A stretch of 64,000 nt of DNA from JAUMBM01 sp964441755 (GCA_964441755.1 CAYTVG010000016.1:1-64000); one strand, 5' to 3'; shown: positions 15,627 to 24,407, counted from the first letter of the stretch. Numbers and translations are program-made. The notes: generated by a model from the sequence alone, not told the origin.

Positions 15627-15628
15627 CA

Positions 15629-15665
15629 CGATGCAGTGAGGCGCTTACAGCACCTCACTGCATCG
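15629..15665. terminator. Hairpin 1 after GHMP kinase
   Basis: CGATGCAGTGAGG pairs with CCTCACTGCATCG around an 11-nt loop that can close further through GCT/AGC. It begins 3 nt after the kinase stop codon. Confidence 0.6.
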
Positions 15666-15667
15666 CC

Positions 15668-15710
15668 AAAGCTACGGGTCAATTTTTTCCAAAAATTGAC
15701 CCGTAGCTTT
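15668..15710. terminator. Hairpin 2, 20-bp perfect stem
   Basis: A 20-bp perfect stem (AAAGCTACGGGTCAATTTTT and its complement) encloses a TCC loop. T and A runs at the tip mean both strands contain a T-tract, fitting a bidirectional terminator between convergent genes. Confidence 0.65.
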
Positions 15711-15726
15711 AATCAGGCTAAAACAC

Positions 15727-15771
15727 AAAGACCCGCTTTGATTTTTCGGAGAAAAATCGAAGCGGGTCTTT
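15727..15771. terminator. Hairpin 3, downstream of rplI
   Basis: About 21 bp (AAAGACCCGCTT...AAGCGGGTCTTT) with one G-U pair and a GGA loop. Third hairpin in a row in this 165-nt gap; nearest to the rplI stop, so probably ends the ribosomal operon. Confidence 0.65.
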
Positions 15772-15792
15772 ACCGGTAAAGAGCGACAGAAT

Positions 15793-16239
15793 TTACTCTG
15801 CTACCACTTCAAAGCGGAGCTCAGGCTGTACCTCTTTGTGGAGATTCACGACAGCCTTATAAGTACCTATCTCTTTGATATCATCGGGCAGAGAGATTCT
15901 CTTGCGCTCAACATCTACACCGATTTGCTCACGCATTGCCTGCGCCAGCTGAATGTTGGTAACGCTACCGAAGATACGGCCACTTTCGCCAACTTTGGCA
16001 CCGATACGTACCACCTGCTCCGTGATTTTGGCAGCGATGGCGCGATATTCACCGAGTTTGCGCATCTCCAGCGCATCCTCACGACGACGCATTTCGGACA
16101 GGCGCGCTCTGTTGGAGCGGTTGGCCACGATTGCGAGTCCTTTGGGTATGAGATAGTTGCGGCCGTAGCCGTCCTTTACAGTGACGATTTCGTGCTTATC
16201 GCCAACATTATCGACATCTTGCAAAAGAATGATTTCCAT
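15793..16239 (-). CDS. rplI: Ribosomal protein bL9
   Basis: 148 aa, the normal length of L9. It has the N-terminal RNA-binding domain MEIILLQDVDNVGDKHEIVTV with the conserved DGYGRNYLIPKGLA segment, a long central helix, and the C-terminal domain with LFGSVT-like IFGSVTNIQLAQA. It binds 23S rRNA at the base of L1. It is the third gene of rpsF-rpsR-rplI and ends in a triple-hairpin region. Confidence 0.97.
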   Translation of the reverse strand: MEIILLQDVDNVGDKHEIVTVKDGYGRNYLIPKGLAIVANRSNRARLSEMRRREDALEMRKLGEYRAIAAKITEQVVRIGAKVGESGRIFGSVTNIQLAQAMREQIGVDVERKRISLPDDIKEIGTYKAVVNLHKEVQPELRFEVVAE

Positions 16240-16282
16240 GTCAGTTACTTTTTACAATGAGCAATGAGGTAATAGCATCGGC

Positions 16283-16549
16283 CTACTTAAGCAGGTCGGT
16301 CACGTACGGCAGTAAGCCGAGGTGGCGAGCACGCTTTACGGCAGTAGCCACTTTGCGCTGATACTTGAGCGAATTGCCCGTGATGCGGCGTGGCAGGATT
16401 TTACCTTGCTCATTAATGAAGGACAGCAGGAAATCGGCGTCCTTATAATCGATGTATTTGATACCGTACTTGACGAAGCGGCAATACTTCTTCCTGTTAC
16501 GGCCAATTTTCGGATTGCTAAGAAATTTAATATCGTCGCGGCTAGCCAT
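16283..16549 (-). CDS. rpsR: Ribosomal protein bS18
   Basis: 88 aa. The conserved core KYCRFVKYGIKYIDYKDADFLLSFINEQGKILPRR (S18 RNA-binding and S6-interacting region) is followed by TGNSLKYQRKVATAVKRARHLGLLPYV, which is diagnostic. S18 binds as a heterodimer with S6, whose gene lies 45 nt upstream; rplI follows after 43 nt. Standard order and spacing. Confidence 0.97.
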   Translation of the reverse strand: MASRDDIKFLSNPKIGRNRKKYCRFVKYGIKYIDYKDADFLLSFINEQGKILPRRITGNSLKYQRKVATAVKRARHLGLLPYVTDLLK

Positions 16550-16594
16550 GACAAATGTCTTTTAATGGTTAAAAAGAAAAAAGCTTACGGAAGA

Positions 16595-17095
16595 CTATTC
16601 CTCCTCTTCGGCAGCAGCGGGTGCAGCGGCAGCAGCGGGTGCTGCAACCTCCGGAGCAACTTCTTTAGGTGCCGGTGCGGGAGCAGCCTCAGCACGTCCT
16701 TCCCGGCGTGGTGGCTGATCATCCTTTGCTTTAACGTTTTTCTTCGCTTTACCGATCAGACCTTTGCGCTTGTCTTCGTTGTATTTCACACCGAATTTAT
16801 CAAGGCTTACAGTCAGGAAGCGCATGATGCGCTCGTCACGGCGAAGAGCCAATTCGACATTGTCGATGACCTTGTTGTCAGCAGCTTTGAACTCGACACA
16901 GTAGTAGACACCGCTGTTGCGCTTATTGATAGGATATGCAAGTGTTTGCAGTCCCATCTCGTCTACATGTACAATTTCGCAGCCCTCACTCTTGAGGAGA
17001 TCGACATATGTCTGAGCTATCGCTTTGATTTCTTCCCCCGATAGCACAGGGTCAACGATGAACGTAACTTCGTACTGTTTCATTGGATCAGACAT
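16595..17095 (-). CDS. rpsF: Ribosomal protein bS6 with Ala/Pro-rich acidic tail
   Basis: The first ~115 residues are ordinary S6 (MKQYEVTFIVDPVLSGEE..., AYPINKRNSGVYYCVEFKA, LRRDERIMRFLTVSLD). The protein extends to 166 aa with a Lys/Arg-rich linker followed by a low-complexity tail of Ala and Pro ending in four Glu. Low-complexity S6 tails are known in several phyla; a poly-Glu end recalls RimK-modified S6, though here the Glu are encoded. The start could be the ATG at 17095 or the one four codons later. A TACCTTTG element precedes the gene. Confidence 0.95.
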   Translation of the reverse strand: MSDPMKQYEVTFIVDPVLSGEEIKAIAQTYVDLLKSEGCEIVHVDEMGLQTLAYPINKRNSGVYYCVEFKAADNKVIDNVELALRRDERIMRFLTVSLDKFGVKYNEDKRKGLIGKAKKNVKAKDDQPPRREGRAEAAPAPAPKEVAPEVAAPAAAAAPAAAEEEE

Positions 17096-17118
17096 ATTGG
17101 TTTATTAAAAAGCGGTCG

Positions 17119-17126
17119 CAAAGGTA
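17119..17126 (-). promoter_or_regulatory. Putative -7 element of rpsF-rpsR-rplI
   Basis: TACCTTTG on the - strand matches TAnnTTTG and lies 24 nt before the rpsF start. Confidence 0.55.
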
Positions 17127-17249
17127 AGCATTATCTTGATGGGATTGTAATTGTGTCAGTTATTTTTTTGTGATTCTGCATTTTGTTCTTTATTTGCCTA
17201 ATTAATCACCAGGATTTCCTTCAAAAATACAATTTTTTCCGTCTTTTGC

Positions 17250-18557
17250 ATGAAGAAAATTTCATGTATGGTTATCAGATTACTCCTCTTCCTGCTGCTG
17301 GCCGTGCCGCAACTCCACGCGCAGCGGACATCTGCACCCGGCGGACAATACCAGTGGCTAGCGCCGCGCGACAGCCAGTTGCTGAAAGTTAGTCTGTTGT
17401 CTCAATTTTGGACTACTTACTCGACAGGCACAGCGACCTACAACCAGCAGACGGGCAACTATGAGCCTGTTGATGACCGCCTCAACATGAGTTTCCGGCG
17501 TGCACGCCTCGTGTTTAGCGGAGCGCCTTATGCGCGCATCACCTACAACCTGGCGCTGCATTACGATCTTACGGGCCATGATATACTAGCCGGCACCCTG
17601 GGCTCCACCAACCGCGATCAGCCAAATGTAGGCATCTGGGATGCATTCGGACAATACCGAATCAGCGCCAAAACGCAGTTACTGACACTAACAGCCGGCT
17701 ACTTCAGGCCACAGTTGCAGCGCGAGAGCATCACGACTGCCTGGGCGCCTTCCTCTTTTGAAAAATCAATGTCCCAGAACTACGTACGCCGCCACTTGGT
17801 AGGTACCGGACCTGGCAGATCCACGGGGCTTAACCTGGGCGGACTATGGCTAGGATCGGGCGTGGGTCTACTGTATAACGTAGGTATTTTCACGCCCGTT
17901 GCCATAGGCCTTGAGGGTAGTTCGGGCGGGCGCCAATTTGCGCCGCTGTTAGCAGGCCGGTTATCCCTGCAAATCGGACAGCCTGAAATGTCAACCTATG
18001 GTATTAGTTATCAGCAAAATTACTACAGCGAGCGCAAAGGGCTTAGCCTTGACTTCAACATATCCAGACAAGGCCAGACAGATAATTTTTTGGCTGCCTA
18101 CGCCTACGGCCCCGGCTGTCTGTTCAACTTCGGTCCGCTAAATGCTGATGCTGAGTGGCTTTGGCTGGTTCGACGCGGCAGCGAAGCAACAGGTGTGGCT
18201 TTTGACAGCCGCTCAGCTACCGGACATGTACGGCTAAGCTACAACCTTCGTGCCGGCAGGTATCTGTTAGAGCCCAGCTTTATGCTCATGGCTTTCCGAG
18301 GTGCCATGGATGCTGAAGGACAGCGACAGGCCGGACTGGTCGGTGCTTCGGCAGGCAGGGAAGTAACCCGTGATGCCGGCCTCAACCTGCACTTCAACAA
18401 GCGCAAGCTTCGCTTACACCTCCACTATGTATGGCGTGCCGGGGAGGCTGGTGCTGCAGGTGACGGAGCGCGCGTCAATCAGTATTTCTTTCAGCCAGGC
18501 GTTGGTGCCATCTACAGAGGCAATTATTGGGGGCTGGGGTGTAATCTTATAATATGA
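17250..18557 (+). CDS. OprP/O-like outer-membrane porin family protein
   Basis: A 435-aa outer-membrane protein. The signal peptide ends near LLAVPQLHAQ. The mature part shows repeated amphipathic strands with aromatic girdles. It has features of the phosphate-selective porin-like family common in Bacteroidota: an early LSQFWTTYS segment, then SFRRARLVFSGAPYARITYNLALHYD, and an ADAEWLWLVRRG strand. It resembles the protein at 30371-31774 in layout (FWxTYS versus FWATHT, then RRSRMLAYAQVSPR). Substrate unknown. It stands alone, divergent from rpsF; the ATG at 17250 begins the signal peptide. Confidence 0.72.
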   Translation: MKKISCMVIRLLLFLLLAVPQLHAQRTSAPGGQYQWLAPRDSQLLKVSLLSQFWTTYSTGTATYNQQTGNYEPVDDRLNMSFRRARLVFSGAPYARITYNLALHYDLTGHDILAGTLGSTNRDQPNVGIWDAFGQYRISAKTQLLTLTAGYFRPQLQRESITTAWAPSSFEKSMSQNYVRRHLVGTGPGRSTGLNLGGLWLGSGVGLLYNVGIFTPVAIGLEGSSGGRQFAPLLAGRLSLQIGQPEMSTYGISYQQNYYSERKGLSLDFNISRQGQTDNFLAAYAYGPGCLFNFGPLNADAEWLWLVRRGSEATGVAFDSRSATGHVRLSYNLRAGRYLLEPSFMLMAFRGAMDAEGQRQAGLVGASAGREVTRDAGLNLHFNKRKLRLHLHYVWRAGEAGAAGDGARVNQYFFQPGVGAIYRGNYWGLGCNLII

Positions 18558-18958
18558 CGCTTTGACAGCGGGTACAAAGAAAAATGTGATACACATACCG
18601 TTTCGCACGTTGTAGCGTATCCAAACACCCTGGATTCCGGCAATCTGCCTGCGATGCTGTGTACACAACCTGATGACTCGCAGTATAAAAATGCTAGTGA
18701 TTGCAAATATGCTTCATGTATACTTCGCACCGTAAAGTTTTGTACATGGCAGCGTGCTAAAGTGCTGTGGGTTTCAGCCGTCTGGCCGCATGCTATGCAC
18801 ACCCCCGGCGATTCGAAGCATGTTTATATTTCTCTAATCATACACCGGCAGCAGAGATACATTTGATTTGCGCCCCTGCCGGCTTAGTGTGAATAGCCAG
18901 GGCCGGCCGGGCCCAAGAAAAGATCTGTTATTTTTTTCATAAACAGCCAAAACGACAA
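18558..18958. other. Intergenic region, nothing recognised
   Basis: 401 nt between the porin and the convergent PA-domain gene. It contains a GC palindrome GGCCGGCCGGGCCC near 18902 and an imperfect CTGTTAT...ATAAACAG arm pair near 18927-18948 that might help terminate transcription. No conserved gene and no tRNA were found. Confidence 0.4.
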
Positions 18959-20446
18959 TCAGCGGACTACAATCCGCAGCTGCCCGCCCCCTGCAGGCCC
19001 GCTGATTAACAGTAAGTACACCCCTGGTGGCACCTGCTCAAAAGTTAGCAGGAGGGGTTCGCCGTCCGGAGGAGCAAATGACCACTCGCGCAGAGGACGC
19101 CCCAGCAAGTCTGTCAACAGGCAGCGCCCCGAGGCAGCAGCCAGCGATGGCGGCAGTTGCACAAATAGCTGTTCTTTAACCGGATTCGGGAAAGCCTTCA
19201 GGCTCAACGTACTAACAACCGGTTCTAAACCCACAAGCTCATCGCAGGGCACGCAATAGCCAAAACAGACAGGCGGCAGTAGCAGTGATGTATCCGGCAC
19301 CAGCAGTGTCCGGTAGCCGGCCGGACTAAGCGTACAGCTATCCGCCCCTACAGAAACGACCGTCTCAGGCAGCAGGCCGTTGGCAAACAGATAATTGATC
19401 TGGGTATCTGGCCGAATATCCAATGAAGCCGTATAGATAGTATCTCCATCGGGATCTGACATTGGTATGGGTGCTGACAGTCCCAGCTCGTCAATAATAA
19501 AAACACCCGCAGGATCGGGTGTGGTTGCAGACATATCCACCTGAAAAGTTGCCCTCACTGCCAGCGGACTGTCCTCGATCACTGTAAAACTGAAGCCCTC
19601 GTACGACCAATAGTCGTCCCAGTAAAAGTAATATACCTGACCGGGCAGGGCGCTGAAACTCAGCGAAGAGGCAAATACTCCGTTTTCCAGATCACAATCA
19701 TCGTTGAAATCCAGCCACTCCAAAGCCGTGCAATCGGCGCCTGTAAATATCAGAAGCCTTGTATCTACCGGTTGATCACAAGCAGTAACCGTCACTTGCC
19801 GCTCGTAGGCAGACTCGTAGCGATACCATTTGGCATGGCAGCTTCCTTCCAGTCCACTGAAACTAGTATTGGCACCAAAGCCACTAATCACCGGAGCCAC
19901 CGAATAGGTACCACGAGTGACCGGAATAGCAAGGGTACAAACCTCACCCGGCTGCAGCGGCACGGGCTCCGGATTGAGCAATACGGTCGTGCCGGCCGAC
20001 TGCAGGCGCAATGTCTGGCAAGCACTAAAAGACACCATAATAGAAGGAATCTCAATCAGCGGGGCCAGCGGATCAAAGATTGTAGGCCCCATCACCTCCG
20101 CCTGAAAAGGGCGGCTATCGGTATTATTACAAACCACTACGGCAATTGCACCTCGCTGCTGCGCGTTGTACACTTTGTTGGTAAAAGGGCACAGCCCTCT
20201 GTCAATCAACACAATCCTACCCTCGTAAGCATCAGCCGGCAACATGCACCCATCGACAGGATTAAAAAACGCCAGTGGCCCCTCAATCGTATCTGCCCAG
20301 ACGGGGCCGAAAGTAGCTCGTCTGGCCGGAAAATCGATGATCTCCTGCGAAGGCAGGGTCAATTGCAATCTTGCTTGTCCCCCTGCTCCGGGAAGCAGAC
20401 TCAGCATCAGCGACAACAGACTGACAATGCGCGAATAGATATTCAT
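18959..20446 (-). CDS. Secreted PA-domain protein with T9SS sorting domain
   Basis: A 495-aa exported protein. After a signal peptide (to about residue 24) comes a protease-associated domain: GRIVLIDRGLCPFTNKVYNAQQRGAIAVVVCNN near residues 75-107. Middle segments look like beta-sandwich modules (SCHAKWYRYESAYERQVTVTACDQP, a pre-peptidase-like fold, then a starch-binding-like part). The last 75 residues (LKAFPNPVKEQLFVQLP ... VPPGVYLLLIS) are a type A T9SS C-terminal domain, so the protein is secreted to the surface. No catalytic domain was recognised. The PA segment closely resembles that of the M36 protease at 60328-63840. Confidence 0.8.
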   Translation of the reverse strand: MNIYSRIVSLLSLMLSLLPGAGGQARLQLTLPSQEIIDFPARRATFGPVWADTIEGPLAFFNPVDGCMLPADAYEGRIVLIDRGLCPFTNKVYNAQQRGAIAVVVCNNTDSRPFQAEVMGPTIFDPLAPLIEIPSIMVSFSACQTLRLQSAGTTVLLNPEPVPLQPGEVCTLAIPVTRGTYSVAPVISGFGANTSFSGLEGSCHAKWYRYESAYERQVTVTACDQPVDTRLLIFTGADCTALEWLDFNDDCDLENGVFASSLSFSALPGQVYYFYWDDYWSYEGFSFTVIEDSPLAVRATFQVDMSATTPDPAGVFIIDELGLSAPIPMSDPDGDTIYTASLDIRPDTQINYLFANGLLPETVVSVGADSCTLSPAGYRTLLVPDTSLLLPPVCFGYCVPCDELVGLEPVVSTLSLKAFPNPVKEQLFVQLPPSLAAASGRCLLTDLLGRPLREWSFAPPDGEPLLLTFEQVPPGVYLLLISGPAGGGQLRIVVR

Positions 20447-20477
20447 CTACCGATGGTATTTATGGCTAAGCTTGATC

Positions 20478-20511
20478 ATTTGTTAGATTTTTGGCCAAAA
20501 ATCTAACAAAT
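20478..20511. terminator. AT-rich 34-nt perfect palindrome
   Basis: ATTTGTTAGATTTTTGG is followed directly by its complement. With the hairpin at 20525-20558 it forms an AT/GC pair of inverted repeats between two leftward genes. Confidence 0.55.
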
Positions 20512-20524
20512 AATCCCTCACAGG

Positions 20525-20558
20525 AATTTTTTGGGTGGCTATTGCCACCCAAAAAATT
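20525..20558. terminator. Hairpin downstream of the oxidoreductase gene at 20570
   Basis: 15-bp stem AATTTTTTGGGTGGC with TATT loop and complement. Member of the GGC-N4-GCC family; on the - strand the T-run at the 3' end makes it a plausible terminator for the oxidoreductase operon. Confidence 0.65.
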
Positions 20559-20569
20559 ATTGACTCACA

Positions 20570-21745
20570 TTAAAGCGCAATCCACTTCTGCTCACTTTTA
20601 CCTGAGCGGACGACTGCCTCCACAAAGCGCATACCCCGGAGGCCATCGTCCACCGTAGGAAAATCAGTATGGACGGCATCGGGCAAAACATTTGCCCAGC
20701 GGGCGCGTATGCAATGTGCAAAGTTACGGTAAATATTGGCAAAAGCTTCAAGATAGCCCTCCGGATGGCCGGCAGGCAAGCGGGAAGCCCCCTGAGCGGC
20801 TGCCGACAAGTCGCTACCGGCTGTTCGATAATACTGCATAGGCTGATCCAGCCACTTGACTTTAAGCGTATTGGGCTCCATTTGGTGCCATTCCAGTCCC
20901 CCCTTTTCTCCGTAGACATGGATATGGAGTGCATTCTCTTCACCTGCGCTAATTTGGCTGGCATAGAGTAGTCCGCGTGCACCATTGTCGAAGCGCAGCA
21001 ACACACTGGCATCATCATCCAATTTTCTGCCGGGTACGATAGCCGCTACATCTGCACACAATTCTTTGATTTTCAAACCTGTAATATACTCAGCCAGATT
21101 TTCCGCATGGGTTCCGATATCCCCCATAGCACCCGCGATGCCGGATCGAGCCGGATCGGTGCGCCAGCTCGCCTGCTTTTGGTCAGCGTCTTCCAGCTTG
21201 GTACTCAGCCAACCCTGAGGGTAGGCCACCACTACTCTGCGAACAGTCCCCAGCAGCCCGGCAGCGATCATATCGCGTGCCTGCTTGACCATGGGATAAC
21301 CTGTATAATTATGGGTAAGCCCGAAAAGGAGGCCTGTTTCGGCCACTTTTTCCACGAGCTGCTGAGCCTCTTCCAGTGTAAATGCCAGCGGTTTATCGCA
21401 CATAACATGAAAACCATGGTCGAGTGCCATAAAAGCAGGCGGGAAATGCTGGTGATTGGGCGTGACGATACTGACAAAATCCATGCGCTCGCCCAGCGGC
21501 AGCGTTTTTTCCCGCTCGATCATCTCCTGAAAACTCCCATAGACCCGATCTTCCGGCAGGAAGAGATCGAGACCAGAGACCCTCGACTTGGCAGGATCAC
21601 TGCTGAAGGCGCCACAGACGAGCTCTATCTGTCCGTCCAGCGCAGCTGCCATACGGTGAACTGCGCCAATAAAAGCGCCGCGGCCGCCACCGACCATTCC
21701 CATACGCACCTTGCGCTGATGGTTATGCACACTTGTACTGTCCAT
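20570..21745 (-). CDS. Gfo/Idh/MocA-family oxidoreductase (cytosolic)
   Basis: A 391-aa NAD(P)-dependent dehydrogenase. The Rossmann fold begins RMGMVGGGRGAFIGAVHRMAA. The EKP-type motif appears as HVMCDKPLAFTLEEAQ near residues 134-149, with the catalytic-type Lys. NPARSGIAGAMGDIGTHAENL carries the H-D-like substrate-site residues. No signal peptide is present. Substrate is probably a sugar or inositol derivative but cannot be assigned. It is the second gene after a Tat-exported relative (21810-23183), separated by a hairpin, so the two may form a functional pair. Confidence 0.82.
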   Translation of the reverse strand: MDSTSVHNHQRKVRMGMVGGGRGAFIGAVHRMAAALDGQIELVCGAFSSDPAKSRVSGLDLFLPEDRVYGSFQEMIEREKTLPLGERMDFVSIVTPNHQHFPPAFMALDHGFHVMCDKPLAFTLEEAQQLVEKVAETGLLFGLTHNYTGYPMVKQARDMIAAGLLGTVRRVVVAYPQGWLSTKLEDADQKQASWRTDPARSGIAGAMGDIGTHAENLAEYITGLKIKELCADVAAIVPGRKLDDDASVLLRFDNGARGLLYASQISAGEENALHIHVYGEKGGLEWHQMEPNTLKVKWLDQPMQYYRTAGSDLSAAAQGASRLPAGHPEGYLEAFANIYRNFAHCIRARWANVLPDAVHTDFPTVDDGLRGMRFVEAVVRSGKSEQKWIAL

Positions 21746-21768
21746 TGTATTGATGGTTCATGAAGTAA

Positions 21769-21801
21769 CCGCCGGCAGAAGCCATAAGCTTCTGCCGGCG
21801 G
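21769..21801. terminator. Hairpin between the two oxidoreductase genes
   Basis: 14-bp stem CCGCCGGCAGAAGC with a CATAA loop. No T-tract, so it may be a processing or partial termination site between co-directional genes. Confidence 0.5.
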
Positions 21802-21809
21802 CCACAAAT

Positions 21810-23183
21810 TTACAACGCAACTGCTTCCACCGTTCTGTTGAGGCGGCTTTTTTCCGCCATAAAGCCCATGAGGTGACTTTCCATGGACGCATCGAGGGTG
21901 GAAGTAAGCAGGCTGGCATTTTGCTCACCGACGGCGCGCAGCCAGTCGCGCATGAGCCCCCAGTCACCGCCGCCATGGCCCGACTGTACCTGTGCGTTTT
22001 CTTTCACATTCCAGCGCTGCTGCTGTCCTGTGCGAAAATCCGTGATCAGCAGTTCATCTTCGTCGCCTACGATATCCCCCAAAGAGCCCATGATGCGCGT
22101 ACGACGACCATGGTAATGCGTGAAGGCCTCCATACTGAAGTTAACGGTGATACCATCCTCAAACTCCATGGAAACGATCTGGTGATCCAACACATCGTTA
22201 TCACAGCGATAAACACAGCGGCCATAGGGTCCTTCCCGCAATTCTTTCATGATGGCCTCCCCGTGCAGGCTTTTGTCCTCCGGCAAGTCGAAGTGGTGCA
22301 GCCAGGTACGTTCCTTGTGGTAAATACGCAAAGCCGAATACGGACACTGCCCCTCCACGGCACATCCATCCGTGCAGCGAGCGGTACTCCCCTCGGGTGC
22401 ATTTTCTGCTTTAAACCATTTGAGGCTGCCAAAAGAGGCCACTTGGCGGCAAGGCTTGCCTACCCACCAGCGCAGCATGTCGAGGTCATGGCAGGATTTG
22501 GCGAGCAGGATGGGATTGGTTTCGGCGGCACGCCGCCAGTTGCCGCGCACAAATGAATGAGACATGTGCACATGCTGTATGGGCTCAAAATGCTGAATGC
22601 TCACCAGTTCGCCCAGCACCCCTGAGTCGATTACTTCCTTGACTTTGCGGTAGTAGGGAGAGTAGCGCAGTACATGACAGACTGCGACGATGCGATTATT
22701 GCGCTTGGCAAGGTCCAGAATATCTTTGCACTCCTGCCAGGTCTGGGCGATAGGTTTTTCGAGCAATACATCATAACCCATCGCAAGTGCTTTCATGGCA
22801 GGGCCATAGTGCAGGTGATCGGGCGTTGTGATGATAACAGCATCGGCAAAGCGCGGCCTGTCGAAGACATGCTCCCAGGTCTGAAAGCGATTGCCGGCCT
22901 CTATATTGTGCTTTTGCGAATAGCGATCCTGGCGGATAGCGATGGGCTCTGCTACCCCTACAATGTCCAGTTCGTTGGGGTGCTGCAGCGCGTAATTGCC
23001 ATAGACATTGCCGCGGCTGCCCGCTCCCAGCACGATAGCCGTGAGCTTGCGGGAAGTAGCCGGCAGCGTAGTGTAATCAAACTCATAAGGTATGGCCTGA
23101 AGCGATGACGCCTTGACGCTGGCCCCTGCGGCTACCAGCCCCAGCGTCTGCAGTACCTTTCTCCTTGTCCAGTCCGTTGCCAT
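21810..23183 (-). CDS. Gfo/Idh/MocA-family oxidoreductase with Tat signal
   Basis: A 457-aa protein beginning MATDWTRRKVLQTLGLVAAGAS, a twin-arginine signal, so it should be exported folded with its cofactor. Motifs: GAGSRGNVYGNYA (nucleotide binding), DVLLEKPIAQTWQEC (EKP motif), LAKSCHDLDMLRWWVG (catalytic H-D region). Then a Cys cluster CTDGCAVEGQCPYSALRIY near residue 300, typical of one Gfo/Idh/MocA subgroup. A C-terminal GGHGGGDWGLM-like segment is also a subgroup signature. Likely acts on a periplasmic sugar derivative. The ATG at 23183 is chosen because it begins the Tat signal. Confidence 0.83.
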   Translation of the reverse strand: MATDWTRRKVLQTLGLVAAGASVKASSLQAIPYEFDYTTLPATSRKLTAIVLGAGSRGNVYGNYALQHPNELDIVGVAEPIAIRQDRYSQKHNIEAGNRFQTWEHVFDRPRFADAVIITTPDHLHYGPAMKALAMGYDVLLEKPIAQTWQECKDILDLAKRNNRIVAVCHVLRYSPYYRKVKEVIDSGVLGELVSIQHFEPIQHVHMSHSFVRGNWRRAAETNPILLAKSCHDLDMLRWWVGKPCRQVASFGSLKWFKAENAPEGSTARCTDGCAVEGQCPYSALRIYHKERTWLHHFDLPEDKSLHGEAIMKELREGPYGRCVYRCDNDVLDHQIVSMEFEDGITVNFSMEAFTHYHGRRTRIMGSLGDIVGDEDELLITDFRTGQQQRWNVKENAQVQSGHGGGDWGLMRDWLRAVGEQNASLLTSTLDASMESHLMGFMAEKSRLNRTVEAVAL

Positions 23184-23468
23184 AAACTCTTTTTTGTCGA
23201 CCTCAGGTCGTTGATTCAACAATATTTGTAATTGCGTGCTATTATCGGAATATTTTTCCAATCCAACAGAAAACCAGCGCAGTTAATTTTATCATTTATA
23301 CACTTGCGGGTATTTCACCACGACAAGGGCAGCATGCATATACACACGACAAGCCTATCCCCTTTGTGCTGTAAAAAATCATTACCTTAGCAGCGCAACC
23401 GGGAGTGAGCCGAGGAATATAGCCCCTTGTACAGGCCAAGCCGGCCACGCCCCCCAAATACGGATACC

Positions 23469-23957
23469 ATGCAGATTACTTCTCAAATTGCCCGGCAGTT
23501 TCGCGAACTGCATTTTGGCGGCAGCCCCACAGGTGTATCACTCAGACCACATGTAGAGGACCTCAGCTGGGAGCAGGCCGTCTACAAGATTCCTTCCTTC
23601 AACAGCCTGCTTGCGCTGGTGTACCACATCAACTATTATGTAGCGGCCGTAAGGCAGGTGATGGAGGGGCAGCCGCTCACGGCCCGCGACAAATACAGTT
23701 TCGACCACCCGCCCGTAGCCTCACAGGCCGACTGGGAGGCTGTGCTGGCTAAAGTATGGGACGATGCAGAGCAACTGGCGACCTTGATAGAGGCTTTCCC
23801 TGACAGCCGCCTGAACGACGCCTTTTTTGATGAAAAATACGGCACCTACTTCCGCAATTTCACAGGCATACTGGAACATTCGCACTACCACCTCGGTCAG
23901 ATTGTCATCCTGAAAAAGATGCTACAGGGGTTGCCGGATTTTGAACAGGCGCCATAA
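23469..23957 (+). CDS. DinB-family putative metal-dependent protein
   Basis: A 162-aa four-helix-bundle protein of the DinB/YfiT superfamily. The three potential metal ligands are in LVYHINYYV and EHSHYHLGQIVILKKML, where family members bind Zn or Ni. These proteins include thiol transferases (bacillithiol, mycothiol), but function here is unassigned. The start MQITSQIARQF at 23469 is preferred to a start 14 codons upstream. The next gene (DUF2214) begins 11 nt after the stop, so they are likely co-transcribed. Confidence 0.75.
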   Translation: MQITSQIARQFRELHFGGSPTGVSLRPHVEDLSWEQAVYKIPSFNSLLALVYHINYYVAAVRQVMEGQPLTARDKYSFDHPPVASQADWEAVLAKVWDDAEQLATLIEAFPDSRLNDAFFDEKYGTYFRNFTGILEHSHYHLGQIVILKKMLQGLPDFEQAP

Positions 23958-23968
23958 ACGACAAAGCT

Positions 23969-24406
23969 ATGTATGCAGATCTGTTTATTCGCTACCTGCA
24001 CTTCCTGGGCATAATAGTATTGGCAGGATCATTGATCAGTGAGTGGCTGTTGCTCAAGCCCGTACACAGCCGCGCTGAATTGCGGCGGCTGTCCATGATC
24101 GATGCTGCCTACGGGCTGGCTTCGCTGCTGGTAGTGGGTGCCGGTTTGGGCATGTGGCTGGCCGGCGGCAAGCCCTCGGCTTATTATTCTGATAATCCGA
24201 TTTTTATCACCAAGCTGGTGCTGGCAGGTATACTGGGCTTGCTATCCGCCTACCCTACTGTGTTTTTCATACGCGAAGGTCGTGGTGAAGCCAGTGAGCA
24301 GGTCAGCATACCGCCACTGCTGCGCTGGCTGGTCGTAGCAGAGTTGGTTATTCTAGCCTGCATACCCGCGCTGGCGGTGCTCATGGCCGTAGGTATCGGC
24401 CGCTGA
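23969..24406 (+). CDS. DUF2214 family membrane protein
   Basis: 145 aa with four membrane helices. The first helix RYLHFLGIIVLAGSLISEWLLLK holds the His and Glu conserved in DUF2214, which lie where a heme or metal could bind; the third helix follows NPIFITKLVLAGILG. Function is unknown. It is coupled to the DinB-like gene 11 nt upstream and ends in a perfect hairpin shared with the convergent glycosyltransferase gene. Confidence 0.75.
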   Translation: MYADLFIRYLHFLGIIVLAGSLISEWLLLKPVHSRAELRRLSMIDAAYGLASLLVVGAGLGMWLAGGKPSAYYSDNPIFITKLVLAGILGLLSAYPTVFFIREGRGEASEQVSIPPLLRWLVVAELVILACIPALAVLMAVGIGR

Positions 24407-24407
24407 G

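Noticed and set aside
18811..18830. tRNA T-arm-like GATTCGAA in the 18558-18958 gap
   Set aside because: No acceptor stem, anticodon stem or matching T-stem could be formed around it.
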